From an uncultured Elusimicrobium sp. (GTDB lineage: Bacteria > Elusimicrobiota > Elusimicrobia > Elusimicrobiales > Elusimicrobiaceae): DNA of 6,303 bases. Made by a program: the position numbers and the translations under genes. Below are positions 1 through 5,790 of this stretch, in pieces. The stretch spans positions 1 through 6,303 of the forward strand of contig CAMGSK010000089.1 of NCBI GenBank assembly GCA_946061795.1, given 5' to 3'. Within the stretch, counting starts at the first letter, position 1; each line of letters begins with the position of its first letter. A model generated the notes under the pieces. The model did not search any database and had not been told where the DNA came from. It was given only the letters and a program-made list of their open reading frames with translations.

Positions 1-49
1 ATATGTTTTTACTTGTTTGAGCGTTAGTGAGTTGTAAAAACACCGCCAT
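1..49 (-). CDS. Possible 5' end of an unidentified gene, cut by the window edge
   Basis: An ATG at 47-49 opens a minus-strand frame that stays open to the window edge: 16 complete codons, beginning MAVFLQLTNAQTSKNI. A TATAAA hexamer at 58-63 lies just upstream and could be a -10 box, but that would leave almost no leader, and no good Shine-Dalgarno sequence is visible. The frame points the same way as the operon and lies beyond its terminator, so it would be a separate transcription unit. Sixteen codons is too little to prove coding or to name a family. It could equally be chance open sequence. Confidence 0.25.
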   Translation of the reverse strand, partial: MAVFLQLTNAQTSKNI

Positions 50-88
50 AAATCCGTTTTATAAGCCGCTGGCGGGCGGTCTTTTTCG

Positions 89-116
89 CCCCTTTTTCTG
101 GCGGCAGAAAAAGGGG
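89..116. repeat. Perfect 12-bp inverted repeat, GC-rich loop
   Basis: CCCCTTTTTCTG (89-100) pairs perfectly with CAGAAAAAGGGG (105-116) around a GCGG loop. There is no clean T-run directly after the stem on either strand, so it is not a textbook intrinsic terminator, although the T5 tract inside the stem could assist on either strand. A smaller perfect palindrome, GGGGC-AAA-GCCCC, lies at 131-143, between this repeat and the operon terminator at 145-174. The three hairpins in 86 bases resemble a dispersed intergenic palindromic element, but no second copy occurs in this window. Confidence 0.6.
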
Positions 117-144
117 TAAGAAGAATACTTGGGGCAAAGCCCCG

Positions 145-174
145 ATAAAAAACCCCCGCTGTAAAGCGGGGGTT
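145..174 (-). terminator. Intrinsic terminator of the minus-strand operon
   Basis: AACCCCCGCT (151-160) and AGCGGGGGTT (165-174) form a perfect 10-bp, GC-rich stem with a four-base loop. Read on the minus strand the stem runs directly into a T tract (about 147-152). It begins 19 bases beyond the deformylase stop codon, where an operon terminator is expected. This is the strongest terminator in the window. Confidence 0.9.
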
Positions 175-193
175 CTTCCAAATCGCCAATCAC

Positions 194-718
194 TCAGTCC
201 CAGCCGGTACGGAGCTTTTTCAGTTCCTTCTTAATGGCGGGTTTCAAAGCGGGGTCCGCGTGGTCAATAAACAAGTGCCCGTCCAAATGGTCCATTTCAT
301 GCTGAAACGCTTTGGCCAGCAAGCCGCGCGCGCGCACTTTGCGCTCTTGGCCCGTTTCATCCAGGAACCGAATGGTCACGTCCGTAGCGCGGGGAACTTC
401 CACCCACAGACCGGGCATGGACAGACAGCCTTCTTCCTCTACAATTTCGCCGCGTTTGTCCACAATTTCCGGATTAATGATGACCACCCGCTTGAGCGGC
501 GCGTTTTTTTTGTCCGACTCCGGAATCAAAATCAAAGCCATGCGCAAATCCAGCCCGATTTGGTTGGCCGCCAGCCCTACGCCCCGCACCGCCAAACAGG
601 TTTCTTCCATATCCTGCAGCAGCTGCGGCAGACGCGGCTTTAGAGAGTCAAAATCCACGGGTTTTAGTTTTTGGCGAAGGATAGGATCGCCGTATTTTAC
701 TACATGAAGTATCGCCAT
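194..718 (-). CDS. def: Peptide deformylase
   Basis: Removes the N-formyl group from the initiator methionine of nascent proteins at the ribosome, using a bound metal ion (usually Fe2+). At 174 residues the length is normal for the family and all three signature motifs are intact: GVGLAANQ at residues 46-53, EGCLS at 96-100 with metal ligand C98, and HEMDH at 140-144 with ligands H140 and H144 and catalytic E141. The ATG at 716-718 is the natural start, giving the usual N-terminal MAILHVVKYGDPILR. There is only a weak Shine-Dalgarno (GGAC) in the 15-base gap from the EIIA gene, so translation may depend on coupling. It is the last gene of the operon, followed by the terminator at 145-174. Intact and probably essential. 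Function is very secure. Confidence 0.97.
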   Translation of the reverse strand: MAILHVVKYGDPILRQKLKPVDFDSLKPRLPQLLQDMEETCLAVRGVGLAANQIGLDLRMALILIPESDKKNAPLKRVVIINPEIVDKRGEIVEEEGCLSMPGLWVEVPRATDVTIRFLDETGQERKVRARGLLAKAFQHEMDHLDGHLFIDHADPALKPAIKKELKKLRTGWD

Positions 719-733
719 ATTATTGGGTCCGCG

Positions 734-1216
734 CTAACGCGCGGCGATTTTCTCCGCCGCCTGCTCCGCGCCGGAGCAGGAAGAAAGTTCTGCAATAAAT
801 TCAGGTTGGAACTTTTCAGCCAAGGCGGCCAAAGTCTGCAAATGTTTTTGAAAAAAAGCAGGTCTGGCCGGGGACAGCAGCAAAAACACCGCCTGCGCGC
901 GCCCTGCTTTGGACTCGCGCGTACCGCGGGGCAATACGGCCAACGCGGCGCGGAAACGGTCCAGCTCTTCCAGCCGCGCATGCGGAATGGACAGCCCCGT
1001 CTCCAACGTGGTGCCCAGGCTTTCTTCCCGCTTGAGCACTTGATTTAAAACATCTTGGGGATCCAGCGTTTCTTCCCCGCGGCATGCGACGGACACCAAC
1101 CGCTCTATCACGTCTCTTTTGGCTGGTACGTCCTTACATATCCACACGCGCTCTGCGGGAAGCATTTCCCCCAGCAAACTGGTCTGATTGGGTTTCATAC
1201 TCTTCTGACTTTTCAT
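734..1216 (-). CDS. Stand-alone PTS EIIA type-2 domain protein (PtsN/FruA-like)
   Basis: This 160-residue protein is a single phosphotransferase EIIA domain of the fructose/mannitol/nitrogen class. The diagnostic stretch is TTLETGLSIPHARLEEL, with the phosphorylatable histidine at residue 79; it is preceded by VLKREESLG, also typical of the family. No EIIB or EIIC domain, and no EI or HPr gene, is present in the window. A solo EIIA of this type is more often a regulatory phosphoprotein such as PtsN than a sugar-uptake component, but the target cannot be read from the sequence. The start is taken as the ATG at 1214-1216. The frame extends upstream to a TTG at 1243 inside the TPR gene, which is unlikely to be used; a further ATG at 1198 is possible. 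An AGAGGG overlaps the end of the TPR gene but sits far (15 bases) from the chosen ATG, so the start is less certain than the function. Confidence 0.85.
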   Translation of the reverse strand: MKSQKSMKPNQTSLLGEMLPAERVWICKDVPAKRDVIERLVSVACRGEETLDPQDVLNQVLKREESLGTTLETGLSIPHARLEELDRFRAALAVLPRGTRESKAGRAQAVFLLLSPARPAFFQKHLQTLAALAEKFQPEFIAELSSCSGAEQAAEKIAAR

Positions 1217-1226
1217 CCTATCAAAT

Positions 1227-2804
1227 CTATTCCCTCTGCGCAACAGCGGAAGGCGGGGGAGGCAGCTTTTTCAGCAGTTTTTTCGCTTGTTTGATTTCCG
1301 GGGCGGCACGCTCCAGCAACGGACGGGCATCTTCCGTCCGGCCCAACGCAAAATATACGGCCCCCAAGTGCCACGCCACATCCGCATTGGTCTGCACAAA
1401 CTCTTCGTCCAGACTCTCCAGCAACTCCAGCGCGCGGGCATAATCGCCTTTTTGATAATAGGTCCAGGCCAAAGAATCGGCAAAAGACCGGTCGCCGGGT
1501 TTTAACGCCAGCGCGCGGGTGATGTATTCCTGCGCTTCGTCCAAACGGACGCCGCGCTCGGCCAGGCTAAATCCCCACAAATTATAAGCGGCCGCATTGT
1601 CCGGGTCTTTCTCTGTCAGCAAAAGCAGTTGGCGTTCCATTTTTTTATATTTTCCCGCACATTCCAAAGCGAAGGCATAAGCCAGCCGGGCGTTCTCATA
1701 ATCCGGGTTGCTCTCCAGCACTTCTTCCAGCACGCCCGCGGCGCGGCGGCACTGATTTTCATCCTGCAAAGCCAAGGCGTAAAAATAACCGAGTTCCACG
1801 TTTTTCGGAAAACGCTTTTGTCCTTCTTCCAATGTACGCAATGCGGCGGCGCCGTCGCCTCCTTGCTGCTCATAAAACGCCGTCTGCAGCCATTTGCCCG
1901 CGGCCGTCTGGAAGTCGGCCGTTTCGCGCAAATACCGCGCGGCCGAAGCGTAATCTTTTTCCCCTTCGGCAAACAACGCCAAAAAATACCCGGCGGTTTT
2001 GTCCGATGAGTCCAATTCTTTGGCGCGGGAAAAACTGCGTTTGGCTTTTTCTTCGTCTTTGACCAATACATAAGCGGAACCTAATTTGGAATACATGGCC
2101 GCGCTTTCATAGCCCGTTTGTTCCAAACGTTCCAACTCGCGCAGCATAAAGAAAAACTGGGAAGCCTTTTCATACAGCTGCGCACGCGCCAGATACGGCT
2201 GGGGATAATCGGGTTCCGCCCGGGTGGACAGGTCATAATAGTGCAAAGCTTTTTGTACGTCTTTTTTGCGCAGGTACAGATTGCCCGTCTCATAATCCAC
2301 TACATGCGCCATGGAGGGATAATCGGTTTTCAGCCGCTGCAGCTTGGCCACCGCCTGGTCCACGTCAATATAACTCATTAACAAGACGTATTGATACAAA
2401 ATGCGCAAATCGTCCGGAGCGGCGGCCAGTGCTTGCTCGTAATAGTCTTGGGCGGCGTTTAAATCGCCGCGCCGCCATTTGTAAAAGGCATAAACGGCCA
2501 AATCCTCCCCGTCATTTTCGCCGTCTTCAATATAGCCGGCGTATTGGTCGGCCTCTTCCGGGTGATCCCCCGCCAAAGCGCAGGCCGTCAGCAGCCGGCG
2601 GAGCACTTTATTTTCCGGCGCACGGGACAGCGCACGTTTATAACTGGCGCAAGGCACCCCCTCCTGTTTTCCTTCGGCCAATGCACCGCGCAAAAAGTCC
2701 ATATACAGTTCCGCTTCATTGCGGCCCTGAGGACTAAGCGGCAACGAGGCTCCCCAAGCATACACCCCGCACAGCAACAGGCACCCAATCATCGCTTTTT
2801 TCAT
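1227..2804 (-). CDS. Exported TPR-repeat protein
   Basis: A 525-residue protein beginning with an apparent Sec signal peptide (MKKAMIGCLLLCGVYAWGA; cleavage probably after A19), so it should act in the periplasm or on the cell surface. No convincing lipobox is present. The mature part is almost entirely tetratricopeptide repeats: helix pairs ending in ALxxxP-type turns around residues 100-133, 166-198, 231-265 and 397-500. The last block (AAAYNLWGFSLAERG, then SLAWTYYQKGDYARALELLE, then HLGAVYFALGRTEDA) resembles the conserved C-terminal TPR array of many Gram-negative exported TPR lipoproteins. It ends in a short proline run (LPPPPSAV). TPR arrays bind other proteins; the partner is unknown. 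The start is fixed by an ATGA overlap with the rimI stop and GGGAG seven bases upstream. An earlier in-frame GTG at 2825 would put extra residues before the signal peptide and is rejected. Confidence 0.85.
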   Translation of the reverse strand: MKKAMIGCLLLCGVYAWGASLPLSPQGRNEAELYMDFLRGALAEGKQEGVPCASYKRALSRAPENKVLRRLLTACALAGDHPEEADQYAGYIEDGENDGEDLAVYAFYKWRRGDLNAAQDYYEQALAAAPDDLRILYQYVLLMSYIDVDQAVAKLQRLKTDYPSMAHVVDYETGNLYLRKKDVQKALHYYDLSTRAEPDYPQPYLARAQLYEKASQFFFMLRELERLEQTGYESAAMYSKLGSAYVLVKDEEKAKRSFSRAKELDSSDKTAGYFLALFAEGEKDYASAARYLRETADFQTAAGKWLQTAFYEQQGGDGAAALRTLEEGQKRFPKNVELGYFYALALQDENQCRRAAGVLEEVLESNPDYENARLAYAFALECAGKYKKMERQLLLLTEKDPDNAAAYNLWGFSLAERGVRLDEAQEYITRALALKPGDRSFADSLAWTYYQKGDYARALELLESLDEEFVQTNADVAWHLGAVYFALGRTEDARPLLERAAPEIKQAKKLLKKLPPPPSAVAQRE

Positions 2805-3235
2805 AAATCCGCTCCCAACACCCACGCGTGACGGCCCGGACCGTAAAAATTCTTACGCGTTCCCAACCGGACAAAACCGCCTTTGGCGTACAGCGCGCAG
2901 GCAGGAACATTGTCCTGAGCCACTTCCAGCGTGACGTGCAAAACGCCTTCGCGGCCCAATTCCAAAAGCGCATGGCGCAGCAGGCTCCGCCCTACGCCCC
3001 GGCCGCAATGCCGCGCGTCAACGGCTACGTTTAAAATTTCCGCCGTGCCCCCGGCCGCACGCAGAGCTAAAAAACCTAAAATTTGCCCGTTCTCTTCCGC
3101 GCAAAACACGCGGGAACACGGTTGGGGGATTTCCGCGTCCAATCCTTGTTTTCCCCAGCCGGCGGCGCGGGGCTGGCCCGCTTCCACTTCCGCCAAAGCG
3201 GCGGTTTCCTGCGGGAGGGCAAGACGTAAAATCAC
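2801..3235 (-). CDS. rimI: Ribosomal protein S18 alanine N-acetyltransferase RimI
   Basis: A 144-residue GNAT-fold protein. It shows the acetyl-CoA-binding motif A (NVAVDARHCGRGVGRSLL, residues 69-86, with RHCGRGVG as the pyrophosphate loop) and the RimI hallmark LEVAQDNVPACALYAKGGF at 103-121. E104 and Y116 align with the catalytic glutamate and tyrosine known from enterobacterial RimI. The enzyme acetylates the N-terminal alanine of ribosomal protein S18. The position directly behind tsaB is a classic arrangement and supports RimI over other GNAT proteins. The start is a GTG at 3233-3235 forming a GTGA overlap with the tsaB stop; no ATG is available near the conserved N-terminus, so translation is probably coupled to tsaB. 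The N-terminal third is poorly conserved, as is usual in this family. Confidence 0.88.
   Translation of the reverse strand: MILRLALPQETAALAEVEAGQPRAAGWGKQGLDAEIPQPCSRVFCAEENGQILGFLALRAAGGTAEILNVAVDARHCGRGVGRSLLRHALLELGREGVLHVTLEVAQDNVPACALYAKGGFVRLGTRKNFYGPGRHAWVLGADL
2812..2816 (-). promoter_or_regulatory. Shine-Dalgarno of the TPR gene
   Basis: GGGAG read on the minus strand, seven bases before the ATG at 2804. It lies inside the last codons of rimI and decides the start in favour of 2804 over the upstream GTG at 2825. Confidence 0.7.
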
Positions 3236-3924
3236 CGGCCCAACTCAAAACGCGCGGGTTTCAGATACAGCGGCTCCAACGCATCTTTTTCATAAACGGA
3301 ATCGGCCGACATTTCCAGCAGCGTCTGAGGGCGCACGCGGCAATCGGCCATCGGCGCGATGCGGTATTTGTCCGCCAATAACCCGTTGAGCGGTGCGCCG
3401 TCTTTGTCCGTCCCGGCGCAATACACGGGCTCCGTTCTTTCGGCCAAGCGTTTTAAAAGTTCCTCTTTGGACAGCCAGGCGGGACCGGCATTTTCTTCGT
3501 CAAAAAACTGCAAAAAATATTCATCCCGGAACGCGTGCCACACCACCGCCAAAATTCCGTCCGGGTGCTGGGCCCGCCATTGTTCAAAAGCGCGGGATTC
3601 AAGCGCTTGGCGGCGCAAAATTTCAAACACCGAAGCGCTGCCCACTTTGGCCCCCGCCAAATGCTGCAGCATGGAAGCCAACGTCAAGGAAATGCGTATC
3701 CCCGTAAACCTCCCGGGACCGCGCACAAAAAATACGCGGGACACGTCTTTCAGCTCCGCGCCGTATTTGGCCAACAGCCGCTCCAGCAACGGAAATAAAA
3801 ACTGTTCTTGTTTTATACCCGTATGATGAAGAGAATGCGTCTTTTCTCCGTCGGACGCGCAAACCGTCAGCGTCGGACCGGAACTGTCCAGCCCCAAAAT
3901 CAGCGTGCGTTTGTTTTCTTGCAT
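3232..3924 (-). CDS. tsaB: tRNA t6A37 threonylcarbamoyl adenosine synthesis protein TsaB
   Basis: TsaB is the non-catalytic ASKHA-fold partner that dimerises with TsaD and, with TsaE, makes threonylcarbamoyladenosine at position 37 of ANN-decoding tRNAs. The 230-residue length is normal. The N-terminal ILGLDSSGPTLTV (residues 9-21) is the family's first beta hairpin; GPGRFTGIRISLTLA at 69-83 matches the TsaB signature usually written GPGSFTGLRIG, with arginine replacing serine at residue 72. The C-terminal PLYLKPARFE (218-227) is also typical. The ATG at 3922-3924 has a strong GGAGG four bases upstream and the gene overlaps tsaE by 25 bases. The following rimI starts on its stop codon. TsaC and TsaD are not in the window. 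The middle region is divergent, as is normal for this protein. Confidence 0.93.
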   Translation of the reverse strand: MQENKRTLILGLDSSGPTLTVCASDGEKTHSLHHTGIKQEQFLFPLLERLLAKYGAELKDVSRVFFVRGPGRFTGIRISLTLASMLQHLAGAKVGSASVFEILRRQALESRAFEQWRAQHPDGILAVVWHAFRDEYFLQFFDEENAGPAWLSKEELLKRLAERTEPVYCAGTDKDGAPLNGLLADKYRIAPMADCRVRPQTLLEMSADSVYEKDALEPLYLKPARFELGR

Positions 3925-4382
3925 AATTCCTCCGCCAAAGCTTCTGAAACGGGACCGCCTGCACGCAGTTCAATGCGCCGCAGGTCTCCCTCGCATAAAA
4001 TAAATTCCATTTCCAACCGGTCGGCGGGCAGCATGGCGGCCAGCGGGTCCGGCCATTCGGCCAAAATAACCGCTTTTTCATCCTCCAGCATTTCTTCAAA
4101 TCCCAAATTAAATACCTCGCCTTCCGACAAACGGAACAAATCTATATGAAACAAAGTATGCCGGCGGTTGCCGTAGCGTTTCATCAGGCTGAAACTGGCG
4201 CTGGTGGGCGAACTTTTCAGGCCCAATGCCTCCGCCACGCCTTTGACAAACACCGTCTTCCCCGCGCCTATGGGACCGCGCAGGAACACAATTTCCCCTC
4301 CTTTCAACAACCCGGCAAACCGCCGGGCCAGCTCCCGCGTTTGAGCGGGAGAACGGGTGGATAAGATTTTTATATTCTTCAT
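3900..4382 (-). CDS. tsaE: tRNA t6A37 synthesis ATPase TsaE
   Basis: A 160-residue P-loop ATPase that powers turnover of the TsaB-TsaD complex in t6A37 synthesis. The Walker A motif is GPIGAGKT at residues 36-43 (most TsaE have GDLGAGKT). It is followed by the family motif SSPTSASFSLMKRY at 57-70, FHIDLFRL at 78-85 with the conserved aspartate, and LAEWPD at 107-112 with the E-W pair typical of TsaE. The start is taken as the ATG at 4380-4382, which overlaps the stop of the preceding CBM gene as ATGA. An in-frame GTG at 4400 lacks a Shine-Dalgarno sequence and would add only six residues. Upstream signals at 4382 are weak, so coupling to the CBM gene is likely. The gene runs 25 bases into tsaB. 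Confidence 0.95.
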   Translation of the reverse strand: MKNIKILSTRSPAQTRELARRFAGLLKGGEIVFLRGPIGAGKTVFVKGVAEALGLKSSPTSASFSLMKRYGNRRHTLFHIDLFRLSEGEVFNLGFEEMLEDEKAVILAEWPDPLAAMLPADRLEMEFILCEGDLRRIELRAGGPVSEALAEELCKKTNAR

Positions 4383-4834
4383 TTGATCGTCTTCACGCAC
4401 ACCGTACGGCCGTCAAAATCCGTCCGGTCCAAATTCAAGGGGTCCAAAACGTCTCTCCCGTCCGCCACAAATACATATTTGTATTCTCCGGCCGGCAACG
4501 CCAACGAGGTCTCAAAATACCCGCGGCCGTAAGGCCTCATTTGCAGCGGCGTCTTGCCCCAGCCGTTAAAATCGGCCTCCAGCATGACTTTTTTTGCGCC
4601 CGGAGCCGCCAGAAAAAAGTTGCGGAATTTAATATCCGTGTTCAAAGTTTCTTTTCCCAGGCGGTCCAAAGCGTCCAAATCGTTCTTGCCCAAAGCGGCG
4701 GTTTGCGCGGACGCTTCTATGGTGCCGGAGGCGTAATCGTAGTAATCTTCTCCGGCGGAAAAAAACAGCGTCAGCGTCACGCACAGCAAAATCAAAAACA
4801 AGGCAAACAACGCGCCCGGTTTGCGGTTAATCAT
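4379..4834 (-). CDS. Membrane-anchored AMPK-type glycogen-binding (CBM48/E-set) protein
   Basis: A 151-residue protein of unknown role. Residues 8-26 form one hydrophobic segment (ALFALFLILLCVTLTLFF) after a short basic N-terminus (MINRKPG), so it is probably anchored in the inner membrane with the rest outside. A linker of about 40 residues leads to a C-terminal beta-sandwich at about 69-150. This has the marks of the AMPK-beta/isoamylase-type carbohydrate-binding module: VMLEADFNGWGKTPLQM (83-99), an aromatic FETSLALPAG strand, EYKYVFVADG (117-126) and DPLNLDRTDFDG (131-142). Such modules bind alpha-glucans or serve as protein-interaction domains; no catalytic domain is fused. The start (ATG, 4834) has GGGAG seven bases upstream and overlaps the radical SAM gene by eight bases. 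A longer frame back to 4900 only repeats the neighbour's coding sequence in another phase and would bury the membrane segment. Confidence 0.8.
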   Translation of the reverse strand: MINRKPGALFALFLILLCVTLTLFFSAGEDYYDYASGTIEASAQTAALGKNDLDALDRLGKETLNTDIKFRNFFLAAPGAKKVMLEADFNGWGKTPLQMRPYGRGYFETSLALPAGEYKYVFVADGRDVLDPLNLDRTDFDGRTVCVKTIK

Positions 4835-5456
4835 CCAAATACTCCCTTCCGTTAAACTCCGCGCCCAATTCTTCCGCCAAAGCGCGCACGGCCCGCTCAT
4901 CCGCCCCGGTGTTTTGCACGCAGCTGGCCGTCACCTGGTCAAACCCGGCGCGGGCGCATTTTCCGATAAATTCTTTCACGGCGCAATAACCTTGTTCATA
5001 CCCCGGCGCGGGACGCAGCAGTTCCCGCCACAAAGCCTCATTTTCCGCATTCAGGCTAACGCACACCACGTCCACCGCCGTTTTTAGTTCCGGCACGATG
5101 TCACGCCCGTTAATCAAATCCCCCAAGCCGTTGGTGTTTAAACGAATTTTGAAGGAGGGATATTGCGGGTGTTTTTTCAGCGCGCGGCCTATTGCCAGCA
5201 CTGCGTCCAGACGCATCGTCGGCTCGCCGTAGCCGCAGAACACGACTTCTTTTACGGGAGCGGCGCGCATCTCTTCGTTCAGCAAAGATAAAACTTTGGA
5301 AGCGGACGGCTCTTTTCCTTCCAAATCCAAATTGTATCCTTCAAACCGCATATGCCATTTGGTCTTAATGCAGAATTTGCATAAATTGGGGCAGCGGTTG
5401 GTCAAATTAATATACAAGCCGTTTTTAAAACGATACACTACAGTCGGTTCTGACAT
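4827..5456 (-). CDS. TatD-associated-type radical SAM protein
   Basis: A 209-residue radical S-adenosylmethionine protein. The [4Fe-4S]-binding motif is CPNLCKFC (C22, C26, C29; CxxxCxxC), preceded by GLYINLTNR. CGYGEPTMRLD at 74-84 is the GGE-like SAM-contacting motif, followed by RLNTNG (about 105-110), VVCVSLNAENE and LLRPAPGYEQGY. This order and the short length match the family often described as TatD-linked radical SAM proteins, whose reaction is not established. It has no C-terminal extra cluster domain. No TatD nuclease gene adjoins it here: the tRNA lies upstream and the CBM gene downstream. The ATG at 5454-5456 has a good GAGGTG Shine-Dalgarno four bases away and is the first gene after the predicted promoter. 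Family assignment is good; substrate is unknown. Confidence 0.87.
   Translation of the reverse strand: MSEPTVVYRFKNGLYINLTNRCPNLCKFCIKTKWHMRFEGYNLDLEGKEPSASKVLSLLNEEMRAAPVKEVVFCGYGEPTMRLDAVLAIGRALKKHPQYPSFKIRLNTNGLGDLINGRDIVPELKTAVDVVCVSLNAENEALWRELLRPAPGYEQGYCAVKEFIGKCARAGFDQVTASCVQNTGADERAVRALAEELGAEFNGREYLDD
4842..4846 (-). promoter_or_regulatory. Shine-Dalgarno of the CBM gene
   Basis: GGGAG read on the minus strand, seven bases before the ATG at 4834 and inside the 3' end of the radical SAM gene. It supports the short start that places the membrane segment at the protein's N-terminus. Confidence 0.7.
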
Positions 5457-5474
5457 AAAACACCTCTTATATGT

Positions 5475-5503
5475 ATTATATCAGTTTCATATAACGCGCA
5501 GAA
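5475..5503 (-). promoter_or_regulatory. Predicted sigma-70-type promoter of the minus-strand operon
   Basis: A perfect TATAAT lies at 5475-5480 on the minus strand, with TTCTGC at 5498-5503 seventeen bases upstream as a poor -35 match. Transcription would begin near 5468, giving a leader of about a dozen bases that still contains the GAGGTG ribosome-binding site. The -10 box is convincing; the -35 is weak. No operator palindrome is obvious. The tRNA starts only about 40 bases beyond the -35 on the other strand, so this is a compact divergent intergenic region. Confidence 0.6.
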
Positions 5504-5542
5504 CGGACGAAGCCCATTAAATTTACTAGAATATATAAATAA

Positions 5543-5627
5543 GGAAGGGTGGCCGAGCGGTTTAAGGCGTCAGTCTTGAAAACTGATGTAGGGCAACCTA
5601 CCGAGGGTTCGAATCCCTCCCCTTCCG
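5543..5627 (+). tRNA. tRNA-Ser (anticodon UGA)
   Basis: An 85-base class II tRNA. The acceptor stem GGAAGGG (5543-5549) pairs with CCCTTCC (5620-5626), and G5627 is the discriminator base expected for serine. The anticodon stem TCAGT/ACTGA (5570-5574, 5582-5586) encloses the loop CTTGAAA with anticodon TGA at 5577-5579, reading UCN codons, mainly UCA. A long variable arm (GTAGGGCAACCTAC region) follows, as is characteristic of tRNA-Ser. The T arm is GAGGG-TTCGAAT-CCCTC. CCA is not encoded (TGC follows), so it must be added enzymatically. A terminator lies 26 bases downstream, suggesting a monocistronic transcript. The mobile recombinase gene lies downstream, making this tRNA a candidate integration landmark. 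Confidence 0.97.
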
Positions 5628-5653
5628 TGCTCTAGTGTTAATTAATTAGATAT

Positions 5654-5690
5654 AATCCACGATGAACTTTTTTCTCGTCGTGGATTTTTT
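5654..5690 (+). terminator. Intrinsic terminator after tRNA-Ser
   Basis: AATCCACGA (5654-5662) pairs perfectly with TCGTGGATT (5678-5686), extended inward by a T-G wobble and a G-C pair, around a loop of 11 bases. A T6 tract occupies 5685-5690. It follows the tRNA closely on the same strand and is a good fit for its terminator. Confidence 0.85.
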
Positions 5691-5790
5691 ATTTTACTTA
5701 AATCTTAAATGCTCGTTTTCCGTTTCCCCGTTTATTTCAAGAATTTCTTCCGCCCATGCTCAAAATTTCGTTTTCGCAGTTCCGAAACTT
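5691..5790. other. Gene-free AT-rich spacer between tRNA terminator and recombinase
   Basis: I see no convincing gene here. A 69-codon plus-strand frame (5662-5871) begins inside the tRNA terminator, crosses both hairpins and the recombinase stop, has no ribosome-binding site and resembles nothing I know. The composition changes from the operon's to the recombinase's within this stretch or just before it, so a recombination junction could lie here. No duplicated tRNA end is visible. Confidence 0.5.

Noticed and set aside
1227..2825. GTG start at 2825 for the TPR protein
   Set aside because: The ATG at 2804 has a good Shine-Dalgarno sequence, overlaps the rimI stop and puts the signal peptide at the N-terminus.
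260..4855. Many long plus-strand and alternate-frame open frames opposite the operon genes
   Set aside because: They are antisense or shifted shadows of well-recognised genes, lack ribosome-binding sites and give arginine/proline-rich sequences without family features, as expected in G+C-rich coding DNA.
5527..5537. TAGAAT or TATAAA as a tRNA-Ser promoter -10 box
   Set aside because: TATAAA at about 5532-5537 is too close to the tRNA 5' end, and TAGAAT at 5527-5532 has no recognisable -35 at 16-18 bases. A promoter must exist, but I cannot place it reliably.
5651..5656. Plus-strand TATAAT just after the tRNA
   Set aside because: It has no -35 partner at 16-18 bases, overlaps the left arm of the tRNA terminator, and no gene follows it on that strand.
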